Positions 9,041 to 18,254 of a DNA stretch of 64,000 bases are shown here, piece after piece. The position numbers and the translations under genes were made by a program. Below the pieces are notes generated by a model. It was given only the letters and a program-made list of their open reading frames with translations, was not told the DNA's origin and ran no database searches. Origin of the DNA: an uncultured Bacteroides sp. (GTDB lineage: Bacteria > Bacteroidota > Bacteroidia > Bacteroidales > Bacteroidaceae). Positions within the stretch are counted from its first letter, which is position 1, and each line of letters opens with the position of its first letter. The stretch spans positions 6,833-70,832 of the forward strand of contig NZ_CABUHK010000020.1 of the NCBI RefSeq assembly GCF_902491285.1. Direction: 5' to 3'.

Positions 9041-9071
9041 TTGGCTGTTAGAGGATTCCACCTTATCTTTG
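9041..9071 (+). promoter_or_regulatory. Promoter of mnmA
   Basis: TTGG at 9041-9044 and TATCTTTG at 9064-9071 are separated by 19 bp, the usual spacing of Bacteroides -33 and -7 elements. The predicted leader to the ATG at 9156 is about 78 nt. Confidence 0.65.
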
Positions 9072-9155
9072 TATCGTTAAAGTTTTCAGTAGGTATTGAC
9101 TATTATTAGGTCTTTAATTGTTATAGAGTAAGTTATTAATAGACGAATTATTTTA

Positions 9156-10223
9156 ATGGATATAGCTGCATTATTATCAGGGGGTGTCGACAGTTCGGTT
9201 GTCGTACATCTCCTTTGCGAACAGGGATACAAGCCGACTCTTTTTTATATCAAGATTGGCATGGACGGGGCGGAGTATATGGATTGCTCGGCAGAGGAAG
9301 ATATTGAATTGTCTGCTGCTACGGCCCGAAAGTACGGTCTGGCTTTGGAAGTAGTGGATTTACACCGCGAATATTGGGATAACGTGGCGGCGTACGCTAT
9401 TGACAAGATTAAGAAAGGACTGACCCCGAACCCTGATGTAATGTGCAACAAACTCATTAAGTTCGGTTGTTTTGAACAGCGTATCGGAAAGGATTTCGAC
9501 TATACAGCAACCGGTCATTATGCTGCTACCTTGGAACGTAATGGCAAAACCTGGCTTGGGACAGCTAAAGACCCTATAAAAGACCAGGCGGATTTTCTTG
9601 CGCAAATTGATTATCTGCAAGTCTCCAAACTGATGTTTCCTATCGGTGGACTGATGAAGCATGAAGTGCGCGAAATGGCGTTGAGTGCAGGATTGCCGAG
9701 TGCTCGGAGGAAAGATAGTCAGGGCATTTGCTTTCTCGGAAAGATAAACTATAATGATTTCGTCCGCCGTTTCCTTGGAGAAAAGGAAGGGGTGATCATT
9801 GAACTTGAAACCGGCAAGAAACTGGGTACACATCGCGGCTATTGGTTCCACACCATCGGACAGCGGAAGGGACTTGGGTTGAGTGGTGGCCCCTGGTTTG
9901 TGATAAAGAAAGATATTCAGGAAAATATTATCTATGTATCTCATGGCTATGGCGTGGAAACGCAATATGGCAATGAATTCCGAATCAACGATTTCCATTT
10001 CATTACGGATAATCCGTGGACAGGGCAGAATAAGGAATTGGATATAACCTTTAAAATCCGCCATACTCCGGAATTTACCAAAGGAAAACTCATACCGATA
10101 GGAGAGAATCAATTTCGTATTTTATCTTCTGAAAAGTTACAGGGCATCGCTCCCGGACAGTTCGGAGTTATTTACGATGAAGAATCGAAAATCTGTGTGG
10201 GAAGCGGGGAAATCTTCTGTTAA
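9156..10223 (+). CDS. mnmA: tRNA-specific 2-thiouridylase MnmA
   Basis: A 355-aa cytoplasmic enzyme that uses ATP and relayed sulfur to make 2-thiouridine at wobble position 34 of Glu, Gln and Lys tRNAs. The PP-loop motif SGGVDSS is at residues 8-14. The two catalytic cysteines are Cys97 ([14 protein letters not shown]) and Cys192 (DSQGICFLG); the tRNA-binding ATGHYA block and the central [22 protein letters not shown] block are clear, and the C-terminal beta-barrel ends [12 protein letters not shown]. Bacteroides genomes usually have more than one MnmA-like gene, so this may be one of several paralogues. Monocistronic with its own promoter. Confidence 0.95.
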   Translation: MDIAALLSGGVDSSVVVHLLCEQGYKPTLFYIKIGMDGAEYMDCSAEEDIELSAATARKYGLALEVVDLHREYWDNVAAYAIDKIKKGLTPNPDVMCNKLIKFGCFEQRIGKDFDYTATGHYAATLERNGKTWLGTAKDPIKDQADFLAQIDYLQVSKLMFPIGGLMKHEVREMALSAGLPSARRKDSQGICFLGKINYNDFVRRFLGEKEGVIIELETGKKLGTHRGYWFHTIGQRKGLGLSGGPWFVIKKDIQENIIYVSHGYGVETQYGNEFRINDFHFITDNPWTGQNKELDITFKIRHTPEFTKGKLIPIGENQFRILSSEKLQGIAPGQFGVIYDEESKICVGSGEIFC

Positions 10224-10312
10224 ATATTTCTTTTTGAATGGTGAAGATTGGCTGATCAGGATAATTGTCACGTACTATTGTTGCGTAGAATATTGAATAA
10301 AGGGGAGTACTT

Positions 10313-10972
10313 TCAAATATAATATTCCGCCAAATCCACAATTCCCGCCCGCATCGCATACTTGGTAGCTTCATGCACATTATTCACCCCCAACTTGCGA
10401 AAGATGTTCTTGCGATGGCTATTAATCGTGTGGAAACTAAGATTCTTCTCTGCCGCAATCTCCTTGGTCGTTTTTCCTAACGCAATTTCTTTTAGGATAT
10501 TCTTTTCCGTTTGCGTCAGCAGATGGTCGTCCATCACTGGCGCGGCTATCGGAGAAGCATTGCCGGAAAGCAGTAGATTACTGATATGATTGCATATATA
10601 CCGTTGTTTGCGGGTGGCGCATTGAATGGAAGTTATGATTTCCTCTTTGGAGTTATCTTTCATCACCACTCCGAAAGCCATGCTGCTGAATAGTACCTGC
10701 CGGAGAAAGCCAAGGCTAAGCTCATCGGAGAATAGAATCCAGTCGGCCTCTTTGAATCTTTCTTGCAGGACGATGAGTTCATCCGCTCCGGCAAAGTCGA
10801 ACAATGTATAATCCAGGATAATCACCGCTTGCGGATACAATCGTAGTTGCTGAATCAGTTCTGCCTTATTGTCAGCTTCTAAAAGAGCGGCCACATCCTT
10901 TTGCTTGCCCAGCAGGAACATCATACCTGCCTTGCTGATATCCTGATTGTCTGCGATGATGAATTCTCTCAT
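10313..10972 (-). CDS. LuxR-family response regulator
   Basis: A 219-aa DNA-binding response regulator. The receiver-like domain (about 1-125) has Asp54 in AVIILDYTLFDF as likely phospho-acceptor, with the acidic start IIADNQD. The C-terminal LuxR/GerE helix-turn-helix (about 150-215) reads LTQTEKNILKEIALGKTTKEIAAEKNLSFHTINSHRKNIFRKLGV. No histidine kinase is adjacent, so its partner is unknown. The gene starts 17 bp after a strong hairpin that ends the upstream DUF4251 transcript. Its best -7 box lies inside that hairpin. Confidence 0.9.
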   Translation of the reverse strand: MREFIIADNQDISKAGMMFLLGKQKDVAALLEADNKAELIQQLRLYPQAVIILDYTLFDFAGADELIVLQERFKEADWILFSDELSLGFLRQVLFSSMAFGVVMKDNSKEEIITSIQCATRKQRYICNHISNLLLSGNASPIAAPVMDDHLLTQTEKNILKEIALGKTTKEIAAEKNLSFHTINSHRKNIFRKLGVNNVHEATKYAMRAGIVDLAEYYI

Positions 10973-10988
10973 AATTTAAGAATGGATA

Positions 10989-11041
10989 AATAAAAAACTC
11001 CGTTACAAATGTACGCATTTTGCGCGATTTGTAGCGGAGTT
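10989..11041 (-). terminator. Terminator of DUF4251 gene, overlapping a -7 box
   Basis: A 15-bp stem (aactccgttacaaat 10996-11010; atttgtagcggagtt 11027-11041, one G-U) is followed by TTTTTT on the minus strand. TACATTTG (minus, 11013-11006) inside the stem fits the -7 box for the LuxR gene, giving a predicted start near 10999. Confidence 0.8.
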
Positions 11042-11064
11042 GTGATAAGATTCTTGTATCCGGA

Positions 11065-11655
11065 TTACCAGGAACGTCCTTTGAAGATGTTAGACTGGTC
11101 GAGCGGAACGATATTTCCGTTCAGTGTCAGGTTATTGTTGCTGAAGTTGGGGCTGATTGTAACCGAAGCATTGTTGTCTCCGCCGCTCATGGTGATAAAT
11201 ACCTGGGCGGAGATGCCGATACCTTGAACGCTGAATGAGCAGTTCACATTCCCTTTCTTGTCGACATTCATCTTCATGTCCGAAGAGTTACCATCTACTG
11301 TGACACCACCGATTCCGTTAGGGCCGGGATAAGGAGTGTTGAAAGCAGTCTGTACTGTGGCTCTGTTGCCGTTCATCAGAACGAAGTTAGTGTTTGAAGT
11401 AACAAAAGCGCTCATGCCATTGCGGAATATTACCTGATTGGCTTCCAGAACGAACTGTTTATTCTTCAAAGCCTGTACGGCTTGTTGATAAGCTGCCATG
11501 TCCTGCACCTGTTCTTCGGCACGGAGTTTAGCTCTTTCCGCATCTCTTTGAGCTTTTCTTTCTGCGCGGCGTGCTGCTGCGTTACTTTCCTGTGCATACA
11601 TCATCGTGCTTGCACTTACTAATACTAATGCTAATAATGCAATAAACTTTTTCAT
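11065..11655 (-). CDS. DUF4251 secreted protein
   Basis: A 196-aa exported protein of the DUF4251 family, common and uncharacterised in Bacteroidales. ATG 11655 is chosen because it opens the signal peptide MKKFIALLALVLVSASTMMYAQ; the frame runs 37 codons further upstream into the end of nhaC without a signal. After the signal comes a charged segment (about 25-50, AARRAERKAQRDAERAKLRAEEQ), probably helical, then a beta-rich domain (FVLEANQVIFRNGMSAFVTSNTNFVLMNGNRATVQTAF, GIGGVTVDGNSSDMKM, FSVQGIGISAQVFITMSGGDNNASVTI). It lies 67 bp after nhaC on the same strand and is closed by a strong terminator. Function unknown. Confidence 0.82.
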   Translation of the reverse strand: MKKFIALLALVLVSASTMMYAQESNAAARRAERKAQRDAERAKLRAEEQVQDMAAYQQAVQALKNKQFVLEANQVIFRNGMSAFVTSNTNFVLMNGNRATVQTAFNTPYPGPNGIGGVTVDGNSSDMKMNVDKKGNVNCSFSVQGIGISAQVFITMSGGDNNASVTISPNFSNNNLTLNGNIVPLDQSNIFKGRSW

Positions 11656-11722
11656 AACTTTTTTTTGTTTAGGTTTAATACGTTGTCCGTTTATTGCAAA
11701 AACAAAGTCCATGCCGGATTGT

Positions 11723-13150
11723 TCACGAACGTCGTGCAATTTTATATCCGATAGCTGCGACGGCAATACTCATTAAAGGGCTGATAATGTTGAAAAAGCA
11801 ATAGGGAAGGTACACCAATGTAGGTACGCTAAGAATCGTGGCCTGAGTCATTCCGCAGGTATTCCAGGGAATCAGCACAGATGTAACGGTTACTGAATCT
11901 TCCGTAGTCCGGCTTAGCAGGCAGCTTTCGTATCCTTTTTTAGCATAAATATCCCGAAACATATTACCGGTCAAAATGATGCTGATATATTGGTCGGCAG
12001 TTGCCACATTAAGGAACAGGCCGGAGCAAACCGTTGCGCTGACCACACTGACTGTTTTCTTCATGAAGCGGACGAAGATAGAAGTGATACTGCCCAGCAT
12101 GCCACTGGCTGTCATCGCCCCGCCAAAACACATGGCACATAGAATCAGCCAGATTGTATTCATCATTCCGGACATACCGCGTGTGGCGATTAAATCTGTC
12201 AGAACGGCATTATCCGTGTGCAGGCTTGTACTTCCGTAGATGGTCATCATCAATCCCTTGAACAGCGAATCGAAACCGGAAGCGGTCATTCCCGAAACCT
12301 CCTGCAGCAAATCCGGTTGGAAGATTAAAGCAAAGATGCCGGCTAGTAAGGTTGACAGGAACAGCGTGATGATAGAAGGGACTTTCTTTGCAATCAATAT
12401 TCCTGTTGCCACAGGAACTATCAGAAGCCACGGCGTGATATGGAACTTTTCGTTCAATGCGGCGGCCACTTCCGTGATGTGCTGCGTATTGCTTGCGTCA
12501 TGTGAAAATCCTGCTATGGTGAAAATAATAAGCGTGATGATGATAGAAGGAACTGTCGTTATCATCATATAGCGGATATGGCGGAAAAGGGGAGTATCCG
12601 TGACGGAGGCTGCCAATATAGTCGTTTCCGATAAAGGTGAAACCTTGTCGCCGAAATATGCGCCGGAGATGATGGCACCTGCAATCCATCCTTCCTCGAA
12701 TCCTTGTGCTTTCCCGATGCCCATTAATGCGATGCCGATGGTGGCAATCGTAGTCCACGAACTTCCGGTCATCACGGAAATCAGTACGCAGATGATACAG
12801 GTGGATGCAAGGAAGAAACTCGGGTGGATAATCTGCATCCCATAATAAATCAGTGTAGGCACTATGCCGCTAATCATCCAGATACCGCTTAGTGCGCCGA
12901 TAATGAGTAGAATAATGATAGCTGTCGTCACTCCTGCCACATTGTTGGTTATGGCAATCTCATAATCTTTCCAGGGGATTTTGTAGAATGCCATTCCGAT
13001 AAGGATACATACAGCAGTAGTGGAAAGTAATGATACCTGGCTTCCGCCACTTAGGGCGTCACTGCCGAAAGTGCGGATAGTGGCAAACAACAGTAATACG
13101 AGCACGGTAATCGGTATCAGCGATACAATAGGAGAAGGGGCTTTTTTCAT
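11723..13150 (-). CDS. nhaC: NhaC-family Na+/H+ antiporter
   Basis: A 475-aa inner-membrane antiporter of the NhaC family, with about 11-12 hydrophobic segments beginning at residue 9 (VSLIPITVLVLLLFATI). Family marks include the GSSWTTIATIGIALMGIG block (about 124-142), the ISGAYFGDKVSPLSETTILAA block (about 156-176), and NVATADQYISIILTGNMF plus RTTEDSVTVTSVLIPWNTCGMTQ near the C-terminus. It exchanges sodium for protons, serving pH and sodium balance; some relatives are malate/lactate antiporters. It lies 44 bp after the MbfA-like gene on the same strand. Confidence 0.9.
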   Translation of the reverse strand: MKKAPSPIVSLIPITVLVLLLFATIRTFGSDALSGGSQVSLLSTTAVCILIGMAFYKIPWKDYEIAITNNVAGVTTAIIILLIIGALSGIWMISGIVPTLIYYGMQIIHPSFFLASTCIICVLISVMTGSSWTTIATIGIALMGIGKAQGFEEGWIAGAIISGAYFGDKVSPLSETTILAASVTDTPLFRHIRYMMITTVPSIIITLIIFTIAGFSHDASNTQHITEVAAALNEKFHITPWLLIVPVATGILIAKKVPSIITLFLSTLLAGIFALIFQPDLLQEVSGMTASGFDSLFKGLMMTIYGSTSLHTDNAVLTDLIATRGMSGMMNTIWLILCAMCFGGAMTASGMLGSITSIFVRFMKKTVSVVSATVCSGLFLNVATADQYISIILTGNMFRDIYAKKGYESCLLSRTTEDSVTVTSVLIPWNTCGMTQATILSVPTLVYLPYCFFNIISPLMSIAVAAIGYKIARRS

Positions 13151-13194
13151 ATTAAGTTCTCTGGTACTTTCTCTTTTATTAAGACATTTTATTA

Positions 13195-14067
13195 TCAGGC
13201 ATCAATGCCGGTAAATGTTTTTAGGGCGTATCCGATCAGGAAGCTGATACCTGCTACACTGAAACTGAGTACGGCCATTTCCGTGAATCGCTTACGGAAA
13301 CTTTCTCCGCGGGCTACGGAGTAATAGTAATTGAAGAGGGCGATAATGACAAGTGCCATACTTAGCATTACTGCCAGGGCTACGATTACGTTACTGATAA
13401 GGATAAACGGAGCGACCAGTGACACTACGGTAATCAGATAGGCAATGCCCGTGTAGACGGCTGCTTTTATAGGATGTTTCTTGTCGTCTCCTTCCGACTT
13501 GGTCGAAAGGTACTCGGATGAAGCCATTGATAATGCGGCGGCAATTCCCGTAATACTGCCGGTAAGGGCGATTAGCTTGCTGTCGTTCAGCGCCAGTGTA
13601 AATCCTGCCAGTGCACCGGTAAACTCCACTAATGCGTCATTCAGTCCCAATACGACCGAACCCATATATTCCAATCGTTCTTCATTGATGAGTGCGATGA
13701 GTTTCTGCTCATGCACTTCTTCTTCCCGGGCAAGACGTTGCAAATCGGGTATATTGACATATCTGTCATAATTGCTGTGAGCGTTCTCTTCGCTGGATTC
13801 CATCAGCTTGATAGCGAAAGTAAGCCCTAACGTACGTGCCAGAAGATAGAAACGGGCAATGCGTTTATAGTCGGGAGTGACATCTTTTCCGGTATATTTC
13901 TTGAGAATGTTATAGTGTGACTTCTCTTCCGCGGCAATGAGCCTGAGTGTTTTGCTGTTGTTTGTGTTTTTTTCTATAAGGGCGAGCCGCTCGTATAGAA
14001 TACTTTCTGTGATTTCATTCCGTTGGAAACGGATGAATTTATTAATGTCTTGTTGAGCTAAATTCAT
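13195..14067 (-). CDS. MbfA-like ferritin-VIT iron exporter
   Basis: A 290-aa fusion of an N-terminal rubrerythrin/ferritin-like helical domain (about 1-140) and a C-terminal VIT1/CCC1 transporter domain (about 140-290), the layout of membrane-bound ferritin A. The ferritin part has ExxH iron motifs in AAEEKSHYN and REEEVHEQK. The VIT part has VLGLNDALVEFTGALAGFTLAL, ALSMASSEYLSTKSE and five hydrophobic segments. In known MbfA proteins the cytosolic domain binds Fe(II) and the membrane part exports iron, protecting against iron and peroxide stress. ATG 14067 is preferred; the longer frame begins with TTG at 14091 inside the -7 box. nhaC follows. Confidence 0.86.
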   Translation of the reverse strand: MNLAQQDINKFIRFQRNEITESILYERLALIEKNTNNSKTLRLIAAEEKSHYNILKKYTGKDVTPDYKRIARFYLLARTLGLTFAIKLMESSEENAHSNYDRYVNIPDLQRLAREEEVHEQKLIALINEERLEYMGSVVLGLNDALVEFTGALAGFTLALNDSKLIALTGSITGIAAALSMASSEYLSTKSEGDDKKHPIKAAVYTGIAYLITVVSLVAPFILISNVIVALAVMLSMALVIIALFNYYYSVARGESFRKRFTEMAVLSFSVAGISFLIGYALKTFTGIDA

Positions 14068-14088
14068 TCCTGTTCTTATTTTAGTTTG

Positions 14089-14096
14089 CAAAGATA
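14089..14096 (-). promoter_or_regulatory. -7 box of the ferritin-VIT gene
   Basis: TATCTTTG on the minus strand fits TAnnTTTG and places the transcript start near 14082, about 15 nt before ATG 14067. It rules out the upstream in-frame TTG as start. Confidence 0.6.
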
Positions 14097-14189
14097 GTAC
14101 AAAATGCTCGAAATCTTTAGCATTGTGAGACCAGGCAATAAAATTTATTATAAGTTTATATTTTATTGGAATATAGGCAGATGCAGGCG

Positions 14190-14675
14190 TTAGTCGAGAA
14201 TCGTCTTACGCTTTAGCCACCAATAACGTATAAAGAGTATTCCGGTGAGAATCAATGCTATGGACAGCCCCGTATAAAAAACGGAAATGAAACTGTCGGG
14301 CAACAGGCGGAAACTTCGGATAGTGATTCCCAGAGAAATCATGAATATCATGATTATCCAGCTTTTTACATCAAAGAAAGAGAAGGGGCAGTTGCGGGTT
14401 TCTTTCTTTTGCTCTATCCGCCGGGTATGTTTATAATAAAGTCTTCTGAAAATCAATACAAAGAATAGTAAGAAAACAACGGTCGCTTCTCCAATCTTGA
14501 ACATCCACTCCTGAGAGCTGTTCAGCCAGGTCACAATTCCAATTCGTAAGATATTGGCACCGGCAATAATCCAGATAGTACCGGCGGTGATCAGTAAGAT
14601 TTCTTTGTTAACTCCGTACTTCATTGGCTCTATTTTTTGTAATAAACGGTTTGACCGTTCATTTTGTTGACTCAT
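14190..14675 (-). CDS. Small multi-pass membrane protein, unknown
   Basis: A 161-aa protein that I do not recognise. It has about four hydrophobic segments (residues 27-50, 62-78, 105-123, 131-150), with basic loops (RRLYYKHTRRIEQKKE) on the probable cytoplasmic side. Its start overlaps the stop of the MFS transporter by 4 bp (ATGA, 14672-14675), which indicates translational coupling and suggests that it accompanies the transporter. No catalytic motif is visible. Confidence 0.75.
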   Translation of the reverse strand: MSQQNERSNRLLQKIEPMKYGVNKEILLITAGTIWIIAGANILRIGIVTWLNSSQEWMFKIGEATVVFLLFFVLIFRRLYYKHTRRIEQKKETRNCPFSFFDVKSWIIMIFMISLGITIRSFRLLPDSFISVFYTGLSIALILTGILFIRYWWLKRKTILD

Positions 14676-15847
14676 TTCTTATAGAAAAGCGTAATTAATA
14701 AGGAAATACTCGTTAAAGCGACCCCGACACCGATAACACCGTGCCAGCCATACAACTGCCAAAAGCTACCCGCAAGGAACGTTCCTGTGGAGCCGCCGAT
14801 AAAGTAGGTAGTCATGAAAATAGTATTGATGCGGTTCGAAGCGCGGGGATTCAGTTCGAAGATACTCGTCTGGTTACTGAGCTGGATACACTGCATTCCT
14901 ATATCAATGATGATAATACCGGCGATAATTCCGATGTAGGTATTCTCGCCGGCAAAAAACAGTAGCCAGGACAAGAGAATCAATCCGCAGCCGATGAAGT
15001 TGAAACGGCGCACACCCACCCGTTTTACATATCTTCCCACAAAAGAGGCGGTCAGTGCCCCGGCTACTCCGCAAAGTCCCAGCATACCGATAACGTCGCT
15101 ATTGGCGAAGAAGGGTGCTTGTCCCATTTTAAAAGCCAGGCAAGACCACATGGCGAGAAGGGAGCCGAAGTTCAGCGCTGCCCGGATAGAGTAAATGCGC
15201 AGTTGCGGGAACTCTTTCACTAAAGCCAGCAGGGATTTCATCAGGTCGCTGTATTTTCCCCGGAAGTTGGTCTGAATGGTGGGAAGGACTTTAAGTACGA
15301 CAATCGCACAGACAAACATCATGCCGGCGGCAATGTAGTACATTTCCCGCCATCCGAACAGTTCGCCTACAAATCCGCTGACAACGCGCGAAGCCAGGAT
15401 ACCGGTCAGCAGTCCCGATAAGACAATCCCTACATTTCTGCCTTTATGTTCCGGGCGCGAAAACTGGGCTGCCATGGGGATGAATATCTGCGGAATCATG
15501 GAACAGGCTCCTGTAAGGAATGAAGCGACAAGTATCACGTGGATATTATGTGCCAGGGCAATCGTCAGCAGGGAGAATATCAGGACGAGGAAGTTGGCAA
15601 GGATGATTTTCTTGCGCTGGTATAAATCGCCCAAAGGAGTGATAAACAACAATCCGGCTGCATAACCTATCTGCGTCACCATGGCGATGAGGTTGGTTCG
15701 GAACTCTGATATGCCAAGTTCATGGCGTATCATATTCAGCAGAGGTTGGACGTAATAGATATTGGCTACCGAGATACCCGCCACAATAGCAAGTGTCCAG
15801 AGGATAGACGCCGGTAGTCCTCCGTTTTCTTTTAATGGCTGTTTCAT
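14672..15847 (-). CDS. MFS transporter, drug-efflux type
   Basis: A 391-aa major facilitator with about 12 membrane segments. The start is set at ATG 15847 (MKQPLKENGG), since the frame upstream runs into pbpC and a promoter-like box. The loop 2-3 motif GDLYQRKKIILANF is present, and LSGLLTGILASRVVSGFVGELFGWREMYYIAAG corresponds to motif C and the following region, as in YnfM/AraJ-like proton-driven efflux pumps. It starts 25 bp after the pbpC stop; a TATCTTTG box at 15852-15859 lies between. The small membrane protein is coupled downstream. The substrate is unknown. Confidence 0.87.
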   Translation of the reverse strand: MKQPLKENGGLPASILWTLAIVAGISVANIYYVQPLLNMIRHELGISEFRTNLIAMVTQIGYAAGLLFITPLGDLYQRKKIILANFLVLIFSLLTIALAHNIHVILVASFLTGACSMIPQIFIPMAAQFSRPEHKGRNVGIVLSGLLTGILASRVVSGFVGELFGWREMYYIAAGMMFVCAIVVLKVLPTIQTNFRGKYSDLMKSLLALVKEFPQLRIYSIRAALNFGSLLAMWSCLAFKMGQAPFFANSDVIGMLGLCGVAGALTASFVGRYVKRVGVRRFNFIGCGLILLSWLLFFAGENTYIGIIAGIIIIDIGMQCIQLSNQTSIFELNPRASNRINTIFMTTYFIGGSTGTFLAGSFWQLYGWHGVIGVGVALTSISLLITLFYKK

Positions 15848-15851
15848 GGCG

Positions 15852-15859
15852 CAAAGATA
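15852..15859 (-). promoter_or_regulatory. -7-like box directly before MFS start
   Basis: TATCTTTG lies only 4 bp before the ATG at 15847. If used, the transcript would be almost leaderless; otherwise the gene is read through from pbpC. Confidence 0.35.
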
Positions 15860-15872
15860 GTAAAATTGATGC

Positions 15873-18212
15873 TCACTCAATGAAGAAAGTAGTGGAAACT
15901 GTGTTGCCTTCTCCATCCACTGCTGTCAAGGAATGTTTTCCGGGAGCGGGTTGCAGGGAAATCTTATGGAAATCCTGCGTTTGCATCAGATAGGTATCAT
16001 CGAGATGCCAGAATACGTTCGCATTGGGATTGGTATGTGCTAATTCGACGGTCAGGAACCCTTTGCTGCCGTCCAGTTGTTTCGGTAACTTAATGTGCGC
16101 GTTCATGGGAGGGTAAATGAATTGCATGGGCTGGAAAGTATCTTCCCCGCAACCTGCCTTAAAGGGTGGGAGAGGGTTGTATTCCGGGTGGTGTTGTTTA
16201 TAATACCATTCCCATACGGGTGGGAGGGTGAACCATGATTTTTGTAAGGTAGGTTCTGTGTTGGCGCAGCTCTCATAGACACGGTGTTTCTCATCGGCAG
16301 CCAGTGTGATAAGGTGATGGTACGGACAGGCATCCGTGCGCAGTCCGGCAGGGAGGATAAGGACAGTGTCCGTTTCTTCGCAGAAACGGCCTTTCAGATG
16401 TCCTGATTGGCGGCACACTTCCGCGTCCACAAAGACATCGGTCGGTCGTTCAAACCAGGGTGAAGCAGGAAGATAACTGAATATATCGAATAATACTGGG
16501 CCTGCCGTTTGTGCGCCGACCAGTCCGGGTTTTCCCTCACCGGTTGCATTTCCTACCCATACACCGACCGCATAACGGGGGGTGACGCCGACTGCCCAGG
16601 CATCCCGGAATCCGTAACTGGTTCCTGTTTTCCAGGCAATGGTCTGCATGGACGGGATTGATTTCCAGTCGATTTCTTCGGGACGGTTTACTTCCTTCAA
16701 AGCGTTGAACGTTTGCCACACGGCGCCTTTGTCCCAAATATATTCATGCTGAACAGTCTTGTTTTCTTCTTCCTTTATGATAATTCCGGCTTCTTTTTCT
16801 TTGGTGAGTTCCGGACTCAGGTTGGGGGTGAGGGCCCGTCCCATTTGGGCGTAGGCGTTTGTCACGTCCCATAAAGTAGCTTCCGCTCCCCCTAGAATCA
16901 AAGATAATCCATAATGAGACGAGGGACGGGTGATAGTTCTAAACCCGGTCTGTTGCAGGAAGTTGTGAAACTTGGGCACTCCATATTTTTGTAACATTGT
17001 CACAGCAGGAATATTCAGAGAGCGGGCAAGCGCTTCCGAAGCCGGGACAGCCCCTTCATATTGCATGCTGAAATTTTGAGGAGTATAGCCGTTTATATTA
17101 ATAGGTATATCCGGCAATAGCATATCCGGCAGCAGCGAACCTTCCTGCAGCATGGCATAATATAGAAAAGGTTTTAAGATACTCCCTGTACTCCGAGGGG
17201 CTTGAATCACATCGACTTGGTTGCCGCCCTGTTTCCGGTCGAAATGTACGTTTCCGCAGTAGGCTGCCACTTGATTGGCAGGTATGTCAATCACCAGAAT
17301 GGCTAGATTACGAATATCGCTCCGGTTGAACTCATTGCTCCATCGTTCAGCCAGGTCTTCTATATGAGTCTGAATCCCCCGGTCGATGGTAGAACGGGTA
17401 TATTGCCCGTTTCGTTCTTTATAAAAACGGCTGACCAAATGGGGGGCTGTCTGTGGAAGAGGATGCGGCTCATCGGGAAGAGGTTCGGTGACAGCCAGTT
17501 CGTAGGTAGATGAATCTATGATTTTCTTTTCAAGAAGTTGTTTTAATAACCGGTTTCGTTTTGAGAGCAGCATTTGCCGTCCTTTGGACAGATGAATCAT
17601 GGCGGGAGCATTGGGGAGCACGGCAAGCATGGCCGATTCTGCCCATGACAGGTCTTCCGCCGAATGACCGAAATACCGCCAGGCTGCTGCATCCAGTCCT
17701 ACTACATTTCCTCCGAAAGGCGCATGAGATACATACATGGATAAGATTTCCTCTTTAGAAGCCCGGAATTCCAGCCGGGTAGCCCAAATCATTTCGATTA
17801 CTTTCTCGCCGAAAGTTCTTGATTCGTTTCGGGCAAGCCGGATGGTTTGCATCGTCAGCGTACTTCCACCACTCACAATACGTTTGTGCCTGGTGTTCTG
17901 GTAGATGGCTCTTCCGATGGATAGTGGGTTGACACCCCAATGATGATAGAAATGTTTATCCTCGAACGTAATGAGACATTGTTTGATCTTCTCCGGTGTT
18001 GTCTCGCGTGGGGGAAAGCGCCATTGTCCGTCGGAGGCGATGCGTGCTCCTAATAATTCTTCGTTACGGTCGGTGACGACTGTAGAATAAGGGACATGAA
18101 ACAATTGCCGGGGCAGACAAAAGATATATCCAATTAGCAAAAGAGTAATGCCTATTGTCATTACTTTCTTGAAGACAGATAGTCGTTTGAAGAATTTATA
18201 GATAGAAATCAT
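15873..18212 (-). CDS. pbpC: Penicillin-binding protein 1C
   Basis: A 779-aa bifunctional peptidoglycan synthase. ATG 18212 (MISIYKFFKR) is preferred over the codon at 18236, because a TACTTTTG box lies between them. A membrane anchor is at about 18-36. The GT51 glycosyltransferase domain (about 55-220) has catalytic Glu84 in FEDKHFYHHWG and SGGSTLTMQ. The transpeptidase domain has SxxK at Ser344-Lys347 (STGSILKPF), SxN at Ser398-Asn400 (ARSLNIP) and KTG at 528-530. The C-terminal BiPBP_C domain (about 690-779) is complete. As in many Gram-negatives the gene follows an alpha-2-macroglobulin gene, and a long hairpin separates the two. Confidence 0.95.
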   Translation of the reverse strand: MISIYKFFKRLSVFKKVMTIGITLLLIGYIFCLPRQLFHVPYSTVVTDRNEELLGARIASDGQWRFPPRETTPEKIKQCLITFEDKHFYHHWGVNPLSIGRAIYQNTRHKRIVSGGSTLTMQTIRLARNESRTFGEKVIEMIWATRLEFRASKEEILSMYVSHAPFGGNVVGLDAAAWRYFGHSAEDLSWAESAMLAVLPNAPAMIHLSKGRQMLLSKRNRLLKQLLEKKIIDSSTYELAVTEPLPDEPHPLPQTAPHLVSRFYKERNGQYTRSTIDRGIQTHIEDLAERWSNEFNRSDIRNLAILVIDIPANQVAAYCGNVHFDRKQGGNQVDVIQAPRSTGSILKPFLYYAMLQEGSLLPDMLLPDIPININGYTPQNFSMQYEGAVPASEALARSLNIPAVTMLQKYGVPKFHNFLQQTGFRTITRPSSHYGLSLILGGAEATLWDVTNAYAQMGRALTPNLSPELTKEKEAGIIIKEEENKTVQHEYIWDKGAVWQTFNALKEVNRPEEIDWKSIPSMQTIAWKTGTSYGFRDAWAVGVTPRYAVGVWVGNATGEGKPGLVGAQTAGPVLFDIFSYLPASPWFERPTDVFVDAEVCRQSGHLKGRFCEETDTVLILPAGLRTDACPYHHLITLAADEKHRVYESCANTEPTLQKSWFTLPPVWEWYYKQHHPEYNPLPPFKAGCGEDTFQPMQFIYPPMNAHIKLPKQLDGSKGFLTVELAHTNPNANVFWHLDDTYLMQTQDFHKISLQPAPGKHSLTAVDGEGNTVSTTFFIE

Positions 18213-18219
18213 TGAATGG

Positions 18220-18227
18220 CAAAAGTA
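18220..18227 (-). promoter_or_regulatory. -7 box before pbpC
   Basis: TACTTTTG on the minus strand fits TAnnTTTG, 8 bp before the ATG at 18212. No clear -33 element is seen. It would allow pbpC expression independent of the alpha-2-macroglobulin gene. Confidence 0.4.
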
Positions 18228-18254
18228 AGGGCACATATATTTGTGATGAATGAT

